NCBI GenBank assembly: GCA_902788205.1
Contig: CADAJJ010000009.1
Location: 1 to 64,000 of the forward strand
Origin: RUG023 sp900315435
Lineage (GTDB): Bacteria > Spirochaetota > Spirochaetia > Sphaerochaetales > Sphaerochaetaceae
Length of the DNA: 64,000 bases
Direction of reading: 5' to 3'
Shown: in pieces, positions 57,529 to 64,000 of the stretch
How the letters are laid out: the number at the start of each line of letters is the position of its first letter
How positions within the stretch are numbered: position 1 is the first letter of the stretch
Notes under the pieces: generated by a model
Databases searched by the model: none
The model's input: the letters and a program-made list of their open reading frames with translations, nothing else
Told to the model about the DNA's origin: nothing
Program-made: the position numbers and the translations under genes

Positions 57529-57557
57529 AAGATACGTATTCCTTTCCGTTTCGTCAA
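57529..57557 (-). promoter_or_regulatory. Promoter of the HMA gene
   Basis: On the minus strand TTGACG (57552-57557), a 17-bp spacer and TATCTT (57529-57534), just upstream of the palindrome. Confidence 0.65.
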
Positions 57558-57564
57558 TCGACAC

Positions 57565-60500
57565 TCATCGTTGCCTGAGCTTGCCGGGATTCACTCCTGT
57601 CGCCTTCTTGAAGACGCGGCAGAAATAGGCCTGGTCCTGGAAGCCGGAACGGCTGGCGACCTCGCCCACCGTCAAGGTGGTCTGGCGCAACAGCTTCTTG
57701 GCGATGTCGATGCGGAGCCTGGTCAGATAGTCCCATGGGGAAAGACCAAGGTCCTTGCGGAAGATTCTGGTCAGGTAATCCTCGCTGACGTTGATCGCCT
57801 CGGCAAGTTGCCAGCGGCTGATCGCCTCGGTGGCATGATCATTCAGGAAGACGACCCCTCGCTTGACCAGCACCCCGGTCAGTGGGGCGAGCATCTCCGC
57901 CCCGCTGATGATTTCCTGCAAACGATGCAGGAAATCGTCGCTCTGGGCGATACAGGTGTTGGCGATTGAAAGGCCTGGAACCGAGGAAAGGGCCTCGACC
58001 TCCCCGTCGCTGAATTTCTCCTGCAAGACCAAAATCGGCACCTGGCTCCTGCGCCTGATGGCGGAAACCAGATCCTTGTCGATCCGGTCCATCACGCAAA
58101 GGGCCGGCTTCGCCTTGGTCTCGAGGCTCTCGAACGAGGCGATATCCTGGAACTGGTGGAAATCGCTGGGAATGGCAAGTTTCTCCAATCCGGAAGGCAA
58201 AGCCCCGAGCACGGCGATCGCCTGGCCGTCTGCCATGGAATCTCCCTCCTTCAACGCGTCAAGAATCGTCTTGCACCCCGAAGGATAGTGCAGGCAAAGC
58301 ACCGGAAGCTTGTCGGCCGAAGGCTGTTTCTCCAGCAGATGGATGGCAAGCAGGTATTCGTAGGAATGCTTGTCCGCATCAATCTCCACTGCCGCGCATT
58401 CCCCGACCATCGGCAGGACCGCGCCAAAATCCTTCACGTTGACAAAGCGCTCCCCTTTGAGCAGGCCGGGAAGCTTGTCCCCATCCTCTCCCAGATACCA
58501 GACCCCCCCTTTACGATGAGGGGCGACCATCGGCGAAGTTGCCCGCAACGTCGGCCAGGGAAACAAGATGGTGACGGTGTGCTCGTGCAAGCTCAGCGAC
58601 CCCGCTTGGTTCAGGCAGAGACGCTCGACCAGGCCCATGGCGAGCTCCCCCTTCCACTCGTCCGGGTTCCACGTGCCATCGGTGGTTCCCACCGTCATTT
58701 CCATACCATCCAGGGTAGCCCGATAGCTTTTTGCCATCACCTTGCCTGGCATGCACTCTTCCAGCGTATCCAGCATCCGCTTTGTCGTCTCCTCGTCGAC
58801 GAAGACCGGCGGCAAGGAATCATAGCTGGTCAGCAGGTAGTTCATCTCGTCCACATCCACGTGGGTCAGCGTCAGCTCGAACAGGTGCATGATCTTGCGC
58901 ATTTTGCGCTTCTGCTCCGGGTCGGTGGCGCTTTGGATCAGCTCGAAGAAAGGCCCGCTGATGTTGTCGTTGACATTGGCAAGGAACTCGCCACGTAGCC
59001 GCTCGCTCCGTTCCGCGTTGTCCTTCGCCGTACGTGCCTCCTCAAACAGGAGAGTTCCCTTGACCGCCGAGGAAAGCGCGGTGCGCAACTCCTCAAGGAA
59101 AACCCCTTCGCACCGGTTGGCCTCAACCTTCAATACCGCATAGCCGAGCGGCTGGTTCTCCATGAAAAGCGGCTCGACGATATAGGTGCCTTTGGAAAGG
59201 GTGGCCCCCATCGCCTCGGGAAGCACCCGTTCCGATGGAAAGTGTTCCTGCTGGTCGTAGAGGACGCCACGCTCGAAACCGCCGATGAACAGGCTGTCGG
59301 AGTTGTCGCGGAGCACCAGGTACATGCCAGGGACACCCAAGGCCGGCAGCGTCCGCTGGCAAATAGGCATGATTTCCCCTAAGGAACGACTGCAGAGCAG
59401 GCGGTTCTTCAACATGTTCAACTGCTCGCTGCGCTGCTGGTTCTCGTACCGGTCCTCGTTGTCCAGGCGGACCTTGGCCCGCAGGAGCGCCACCTCGAGC
59501 GTACGGACAGTCTTGGAATCCTGATAGAGCTGGTCATAGAGGGAAATCGATTCCTCGACGAACAGGCTATCTCCCTCATGATCCTTCAAGTAAGTGTACA
59601 GCACATCCTCGGCATCCTCTCCCGCCTGCAGGTCCTTCACCAAGCGGTCGACCAGCTCTCGGGGGAACCGCTCCCCTAGCCACGACTGAAAAGCGGGCAG
59701 GTTGCGGGCAAGACGTCCGGCATCTTCCCCAAAGGGATGCTGGCATCCGCAGGAGTGGCGGATGACCAAGGGCATGGGGAGCACGACATGCTGTTTCTCC
59801 ACCGGAGCGCCATCCATCAGGCGGGTGATATCCTCCGTCGCATACGTGCAGATTGCTTCGACCGGCATATGGACGGTGGTCAAGGGGCAACGGAGGAACA
59901 GGCTCTCGGCGGTGTCGTTGAAGCCCACCATGTGGACATCCTGAGGAATACGGTACCCACGTTCCTCAAGCACCTTTCCCGCCTCGAAGCTCATCATGTC
60001 GCTCGAAGAGACCAGCGTGTCGAAATCCTTGCCCGGGACCAGATGGCGGGCATCCAGCAGCTCCAGGATCGCCTGCTTTCCCTCGGACCAGGAATGGGGC
60101 GAGGAGACCAGACGCTCCTCAAAGGAGATGCCGTTGTCCTTCAAACATTGGACAAAGCCGTCGTAGCGCTCCTGCGCCCCCGGATGGTTCTGGGGTCCGC
60201 GGATGAAAGCGATATGCTTCGCCCCGTGGACCTTGATGCAGTGCTCCACTCCCCCCATGACCCCATGATAGGAATCAAACCCCACATAGGGGTGGCCTGG
60301 CACTTCAAGGCCGAACGTGACAAACGGGACATCGAAAGACCGGTGGAAGGAAACCACCTCGGCAAGGGGTACGAAACCTCCAAGGGTCGAGCTCCAGCTG
60401 ATCAAGCCCTGGATGTTGGTGGACGAGGCAAGCGGATAGACGATCTGGCGCAGATACTCGTAGTTCTCCGGACTTGAAAGCCTTCCCCCAGGGAAGACCA

Positions 60501-60606
60501 ACAACGTATCCCCTTGGCTCTGGGCGATTGCGGCAATCTGCCGCCACACCCTTCGGGAGAGTCCGGCGTGAATCGATGCCAAGACCAGTCCAATTTTCCT
60601 ATCCAT
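57565..60606 (-). CDS. Hybrid regulator: LacI-type sensor, GAF-like, degenerate kinase and AraC output
   Basis: About 1013 residues. Residues 1-315 are a LacI/GalR-type sugar-binding domain (IGLVLASIHAGLSRR; SFDVPFVTFGLEVPG; HIAFIRGPQNHPGAQERYDG). A helical linker and GAF-like segment follow near 430-560. Residues 585-720 look like a histidine kinase core with the phospho-acceptor lost (GEFLANVNDNISGPFFELIQ) and a poorly conserved ATP region. Near 720-880 is a receiver-like part, and 900-1013 an AraC helix-turn-helix (WQLAEAINVSEDYLTRIFRK, then SGFQDQAYFCRVFKKATG). The start is ATG 60606. It is divergent from uxaBAC and probably senses a hexuronate or product. Confidence 0.83.
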   Translation of the reverse strand: MDRKIGLVLASIHAGLSRRVWRQIAAIAQSQGDTLLVFPGGRLSSPENYEYLRQIVYPLASSTNIQGLISWSSTLGGFVPLAEVVSFHRSFDVPFVTFGLEVPGHPYVGFDSYHGVMGGVEHCIKVHGAKHIAFIRGPQNHPGAQERYDGFVQCLKDNGISFEERLVSSPHSWSEGKQAILELLDARHLVPGKDFDTLVSSSDMMSFEAGKVLEERGYRIPQDVHMVGFNDTAESLFLRCPLTTVHMPVEAICTYATEDITRLMDGAPVEKQHVVLPMPLVIRHSCGCQHPFGEDAGRLARNLPAFQSWLGERFPRELVDRLVKDLQAGEDAEDVLYTYLKDHEGDSLFVEESISLYDQLYQDSKTVRTLEVALLRAKVRLDNEDRYENQQRSEQLNMLKNRLLCSRSLGEIMPICQRTLPALGVPGMYLVLRDNSDSLFIGGFERGVLYDQQEHFPSERVLPEAMGATLSKGTYIVEPLFMENQPLGYAVLKVEANRCEGVFLEELRTALSSAVKGTLLFEEARTAKDNAERSERLRGEFLANVNDNISGPFFELIQSATDPEQKRKMRKIMHLFELTLTHVDVDEMNYLLTSYDSLPPVFVDEETTKRMLDTLEECMPGKVMAKSYRATLDGMEMTVGTTDGTWNPDEWKGELAMGLVERLCLNQAGSLSLHEHTVTILFPWPTLRATSPMVAPHRKGGVWYLGEDGDKLPGLLKGERFVNVKDFGAVLPMVGECAAVEIDADKHSYEYLLAIHLLEKQPSADKLPVLCLHYPSGCKTILDALKEGDSMADGQAIAVLGALPSGLEKLAIPSDFHQFQDIASFESLETKAKPALCVMDRIDKDLVSAIRRRSQVPILVLQEKFSDGEVEALSSVPGLSIANTCIAQSDDFLHRLQEIISGAEMLAPLTGVLVKRGVVFLNDHATEAISRWQLAEAINVSEDYLTRIFRKDLGLSPWDYLTRLRIDIAKKLLRQTTLTVGEVASRSGFQDQAYFCRVFKKATGVNPGKLRQR

Positions 60607-60941
60607 GCACAAACCCCTTAAATCCAAAATGAGTACGGTTTTATCCAGTTTATCACAAGAGGCGGTTCCTACAAAAGATTCGCCAGGGGAGAACCGATTC
60701 AAACAAGGTGTGTAAATCCAGGGGAATCCGCCTTCATCTCCGAAGCGGACGAAAAGGGATAACTTGTTCCATCAGAAATGGTTATCCATAATCATAAGTG
60801 TTTTTTATCCAAAAGAAGGCGCACGCACGCCCATGGCTTGGTTTTGACAATGAAATATTGTTTCAAAAAATGTACGCTTCGTGTATACTTTTACTGCTTC
60901 CAAAGAAAATTACGCACATAGTGTTTTGAGGAGAAATGCAT
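60607..60941. other. Divergent intergenic region of the uxa locus
   Basis: About 335 bp. TATACT at 60884-60889 is the likely uxaB -10. The inverted repeat TGAAA-TATTG-TTTCA (60851-60865) covers the -35 position and suggests an operator. Direct repeats expected for AraC were not clear. Nothing coding seen. Confidence 0.45.
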
Positions 60942-62423
60942 ATGAAAAACATTCTTGATGTTCAGAAACCCGTTGACCGTCCCGTCCGCGTCCTGCAGTA
61001 CGGAGAGGGCAACTTCCTGAGGGCATTCGTCGATTGGCACTTCGACATTCTCAACGAAAAGACCGACTTCAATGGCAACATCGTCCTGGTACAGCCCCTT
61101 GCCCGAGGCATGGGTGATTTCATCAACAACCAGAAAGGCCTGTATACCACCGTCCTTCGCGGCATGCAGGACGGCAAGCCGACGGTGGAGACCCGCATCA
61201 TCACCAGCGTCAAGGAGTGCCTGAACCCGTATGACGCCGAGCAGTACCAGAAGTACATGGCCTACGCCGACCTGGACACGCTCCGCTTCGTGATCTCCAA
61301 CACGACCGAAGCCGGCATTTCCTACGCCGAGGGTTGCAAGCTGACCGACACGCCACCCGCATCCTATCCGGCCAAGGCCTGCCAGTTCCTGTACCGCCGC
61401 TACAAGCACTTCGGTGGCGACCCGAAGAAGGGCCTGGTCTTCATCCCGTGCGAGTTGATCGAGGCCAATGGCGACAACCTGAAACGAATCATCCTCCAGT
61501 ACGCCGCCGAGTGGAAGCTCGAAGACTCCTTCGTGAAGTGGGTCGAGGATTCCTGTGACTTCTGCTGCACCCTCGTCGACCGCATCGTCCCGGGCTACCC
61601 GAAAGCCGAGGCAGAGGAAATCTGCGAGAAACTCGGATACAAGGACAACCTGCTCGACTCCGCCGAGATTTTCCACCTGTGGGTCATCGAGTGCCACAAG
61701 GCGCCGCATAGCTACGAGAACGAGCTGCCGTTCAACAAAGCCGGCCTGAAGGTGGTCTGGACCGAGGACCAGAGCTTCTACCGTACCCGCAAGGTCCGCA
61801 TCCTGAACGGCACGCATACCATGTTCGTCCCCTCCAGCTTCCTTGCAGGACAGGATATCGTCCGAAACTGCATCGAGGACCCGACCCTGATCAAGTTCAT
61901 CCGCAAGGGCCTGTTCGAGGAAATCATTCCCTCGATGGATGGCGATACCAACATGCTGAAGGAGTACGCCGAGGACGTGCTCGCCCGCTTCGACAACCCG
62001 TTCGTCGACCATATGCTGCTCTCCATCACGCTGAACAGCACCAGCAAGTTCAAGACCCGTGACCTTCCCTCCGTGCTTGGCTATGAGCAGAAGTTCGGCA
62101 AGGCTCCGGCCGTGCTCTCCTTCTCCATCGCCGGCCTGATCGCTTTCTACAATGGCAAGGACGTCCACGACAGACAGATGACCGGCATGCGCGACGGCAA
62201 GCCCTACTCGATCCAGGATGACGAAAGCGCCCTCCATTTCTTCGAGGACCTCTACAAGAAGACCAGCGACCCGAAGGCGCTTGCCCATGAGACGCTGGCC
62301 CACCCCGCCTTCTGGGGACAGGACCTGACCAGGCTCGCCGGTCTGGAAGAAGCGGTTGCGTCGAGCCTTGACGCCATCCAGAAGAAAGGCATGAAGCAGG
62401 CGATTGCCGATTTGGTGAAGTAA
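60942..62423 (+). CDS. uxaB: Tagaturonate reductase (altronate oxidoreductase)
   Basis: A 493-residue mannitol-dehydrogenase-family enzyme. The N-terminal dinucleotide fold begins RPVRVLQYGEGNFLRAFVDW; the catalytic lysine region is KVRILNGTHTMFVPSSFL near residue 285. It reduces D-tagaturonate to D-altronate with NADH in the galacturonate route. UxuB (fructuronate) is related, but the uxaA and uxaC neighbours decide for UxaB. ATG 60942 has GAGGAG 8 nt upstream; an ATG at 60936 is too close to it. First gene of the uxa operon. Confidence 0.88.
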   Translation: MKNILDVQKPVDRPVRVLQYGEGNFLRAFVDWHFDILNEKTDFNGNIVLVQPLARGMGDFINNQKGLYTTVLRGMQDGKPTVETRIITSVKECLNPYDAEQYQKYMAYADLDTLRFVISNTTEAGISYAEGCKLTDTPPASYPAKACQFLYRRYKHFGGDPKKGLVFIPCELIEANGDNLKRIILQYAAEWKLEDSFVKWVEDSCDFCCTLVDRIVPGYPKAEAEEICEKLGYKDNLLDSAEIFHLWVIECHKAPHSYENELPFNKAGLKVVWTEDQSFYRTRKVRILNGTHTMFVPSSFLAGQDIVRNCIEDPTLIKFIRKGLFEEIIPSMDGDTNMLKEYAEDVLARFDNPFVDHMLLSITLNSTSKFKTRDLPSVLGYEQKFGKAPAVLSFSIAGLIAFYNGKDVHDRQMTGMRDGKPYSIQDDESALHFFEDLYKKTSDPKALAHETLAHPAFWGQDLTRLAGLEEAVASSLDAIQKKGMKQAIADLVK

Positions 62424-62426
62424 GCG

Positions 62427-63938
62427 ATGGCAAACAAACTCCTGAGAATTTCTCCTCTGGACAGCGTCGCTGTCGCCATCCAGCCGGTGGCCAAGGGCGA
62501 GACACTCAGCGTCGGTGGCGTGACCGTCACCGCGCTGGAGGATATTCCCGCCGGGCACAAGATCGCCCTCAAGGACATCCGCGAGGGAGAACCCGTCATC
62601 AAGTACGGATACCAGATTGGAGCTGCCAAACATGAGATCAGGCAGGGCGAGCATGTCCATACGGACAACCTGCACACCCTGCTCTCAGAGCAGGCCGCCT
62701 ACACCTACCATCCGGAAATCGCGGAAGGCTTCAAGGAGAAGGCGGCGAAGCTGGCCGACTCCTACAAGGGGAAAGTGCCCTCCATCAAGGCCTATGTCCG
62801 TTCCGACGGACGCATCGGCATCCGCAACGAGCTGTGGATCGTGCCCACCGTCGGATGTGTCAACCGTATCGGCATGAAGCTGGTCGACTGGGCGGAGAAG
62901 AACCTGAAGGTCGACGGCGTCCATATCTGGAGCCACCCCTACGGTTGCTCCCAGCTGGGCGAAGACCATCAGGCTACCCGCACCATCCTCGCCGACCTGG
63001 TCCACCATCCCAACGCCGGTGGCGTCCTGGTCCTTTCGCTGGGCTGCGAGAACAATACCCCCGCATCCTTCCGGGAGCTGGTCGGCAAAGTCGATGAGAA
63101 CCGTGTGAAGTTCCTGGTCTGCCAGGACGTGGACGACGAGCTTGCTACGGGAAAGCGGTTGCTTGGCGAGATTGCCGGCGTCATGGCGAAAGACCAGCGT
63201 CAGGAAGTCCCGATGAGCAGGCTTACCGTGGGCTTCAAGTGCGGTGGATCCGACGGGCTTTCCGGCATTACCGCCAACCCGCTGGTAGGCCGTTTCTGCG
63301 ACGCGCTTACCGCCATGGGCGGCACCGCCATCCTGACCGAGGTTCCGGAGATGTTCGGGGCCGAGCAGGTGCTGATGGACCGCGCCGATTCGAAGGACAT
63401 CTTCGACAAGACGGTAGGCATGATCAACGGGTTCAAGGAATATTTCGTCAAGCATGGACAAGTGGTCTACGAGAACCCCTCCCCTGGCAACAAGGCCGGT
63501 GGCATCACCACGCTCGAAGACAAGAGCCTCGGTTGCGTGCAGAAGGGCGGACAGGCGGTGGTCAAGGGAGTGCTTGCCTATGGGGAGCGCGTCTCCACTC
63601 CAGGTCTGAACCTGCTTACCGGGCCGGGCAACGACATCGTCAGCACTACTGCCCTGACAGCGGCGGGCTGCAACCTGATCCTGTTCACCACGGGACGCGG
63701 AACCCCGCTCGGAGCTCCGGTTCCGACCATGAAGGTCGCCACCAACACCCCGCTGGCAATCCATAAGGCCAACTGGATTGATTTCAATGCCGGCCGCCTG
63801 TTGGAGGAAGACGCGGATGTGGTCACCAAAGACTTGCTGAAACTGGTTGAGGAGTGTGCCAACGGCACATATCGCACGAAGAACGAACAGAACGGATACG
63901 CGGAGATCTCTCTGTTCAAAGATGGAGTCATCCTATGA
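62427..63938 (+). CDS. uxaA: Altronate dehydratase
   Basis: A 503-residue iron-dependent dehydratase. An N-terminal SAF domain (about residues 10-80) is followed by the UxaA core: GYVRSDGRIGIRNELW-like AYVRSDGRIGIRNELWIVPT near 113, HPYGCSQLGEDHQ near 172, LSLGCENNT near 205 and FKCGGSDGLSGITANPLVG near 270; cysteines there coordinate Fe(II). It converts altronate to 2-keto-3-deoxygluconate. Starts 3 nt after the uxaB stop; normal length. Confidence 0.93.
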   Translation: MANKLLRISPLDSVAVAIQPVAKGETLSVGGVTVTALEDIPAGHKIALKDIREGEPVIKYGYQIGAAKHEIRQGEHVHTDNLHTLLSEQAAYTYHPEIAEGFKEKAAKLADSYKGKVPSIKAYVRSDGRIGIRNELWIVPTVGCVNRIGMKLVDWAEKNLKVDGVHIWSHPYGCSQLGEDHQATRTILADLVHHPNAGGVLVLSLGCENNTPASFRELVGKVDENRVKFLVCQDVDDELATGKRLLGEIAGVMAKDQRQEVPMSRLTVGFKCGGSDGLSGITANPLVGRFCDALTAMGGTAILTEVPEMFGAEQVLMDRADSKDIFDKTVGMINGFKEYFVKHGQVVYENPSPGNKAGGITTLEDKSLGCVQKGGQAVVKGVLAYGERVSTPGLNLLTGPGNDIVSTTALTAAGCNLILFTTGRGTPLGAPVPTMKVATNTPLAIHKANWIDFNAGRLLEEDADVVTKDLLKLVEECANGTYRTKNEQNGYAEISLFKDGVIL

Positions 63939-64000
63939 AAAGATTTATGGACGACAAGGATTTCATGCTGAACAACGACACGGCGAAAACCTTGTTCTTT
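63935..64000 (+). CDS. uxaC: Glucuronate isomerase, 5-prime end (cut by window)
   Basis: Only the first 22 residues are in the window: MKRFMDDKDFMLNNDTAKTL matches the UxaC N-terminus (MKPFMDEDFLL...). The ATG overlaps the uxaA stop as ATGA. UxaC interconverts galacturonate and tagaturonate or glucuronate and fructuronate, the first step of the pathway. The call rests on a short sequence plus context. Confidence 0.78.
   Translation, partial: MKRFMDDKDFMLNNDTAKTLFF

Noticed and set aside
60844..60849. TTGACA as -35 of uxaB
   Set aside because: Distance to the TATACT element is 34 bp, too far; it is more likely incidental or part of an operator.
60891..62675. 594-residue minus-strand open frame over uxaB
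   Set aside because: Shadow of uxaB; no ribosome site or family.
1..64000. CRISPR array, tRNA or rRNA genes, prophage
   Set aside because: No regular repeat-spacer arrangement, no cloverleaf with CCA end, and no phage structural or integrase gene was seen on reading both strands.

Overview
The window looks like chromosomal DNA of a GC-rich spirochaete, probably from the Sphaerochaeta/Treponema side of the phylum. The secreted solute-binding proteins have leaders followed by the small motifs AQGAKES and ATGQAES that are common in spirochaetal transporters, and the 3-prime sugar-acid operon is paired with a very large LacI-sensor/AraC hybrid regulator of a kind often seen there. No 16S rRNA or other decisive marker is present, so this placement is an inference. 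No tRNA, rRNA or CRISPR array was seen.

Layout. 1-0.7 kb: evenly spaced TGGCCC repeats that resemble an IS21-family end, abutting a 5-prime-truncated AAA/DUF4143 ATPase. 0.7-9.6 kb (minus): an eight-gene locus of class II aldolase, split transketolase, PfkB kinase, AfuABC-type ABC transporter and a cytosolic phosphodiesterase, with a divergent DeoR regulator. 10.7-14.1 kb: MBL hydrolase, CdaR regulator and GntP permease. 14.1-20.9 kb: two MATE pumps, a carbon-starvation (CstA) transporter, a nitroreductase and a cysteine-rich DUF6062 protein. 21.0-23.4 kb: a second split transketolase with a FucA-type aldolase. 23.5-28.9 kb: proS, a Fic protein with a repeated operator, a UshA-like nucleotidase and a C_GCAxxG_C_C protein. 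29.0-34.8 kb: a TctCBA carboxylate transporter followed by an esterase and an MBL hydrolase, with a divergent LysR regulator. 34.8-37.9 kb: four translationally coupled small secreted proteins, one frameshifted at a G6 tract. 38.2-43.3 kb: two gene remnants, then HD-domain protein, lnt, ankyrin protein, rhomboid and 2-hydroxyacid dehydrogenase. 43.3-43.6 kb: an intergenic region with a near-perfect sigma-54 promoter, upstream inverted repeats and a terminator, best read as a small RNA gene. 43.6-50.9 kb: gamma-glutamyltransferase, HAD phosphatase, rlmE, mscS, htpG and a ROK regulator. 51.0-52.1 kb: two more secreted proteins of the same style as the 35-38 kb set. 52.4-57.5 kb: FCD regulator, flavodoxin, ParB-like/metallophosphoesterase pair, DUF985 cupin, purine nucleoside phosphorylase and a membrane-anchored HMA metal-binding protein. 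57.6-64.0 kb: the hybrid regulator and the divergent uxaB-uxaA-uxaC hexuronate operon, cut by the window edge.

How it fits together. The theme is fermentative sugar and sugar-acid use. Two separate split-transketolase/aldolase modules, hexuronate catabolism, GntP and Tct uptake systems each have a local regulator. Three things stand out: the phosphodiesterase/ABC/transketolase locus, whose substrate is probably a phosphorylated or phosphodiester sugar; the putative sigma-54-driven small RNA carrying an anti-Shine-Dalgarno segment; and the six secreted proteins that share a C-terminal beta-strand motif. Separately, at least nine genes have a -10 hexamer exactly 6-7 nt before the start codon, which implies leaderless mRNAs.
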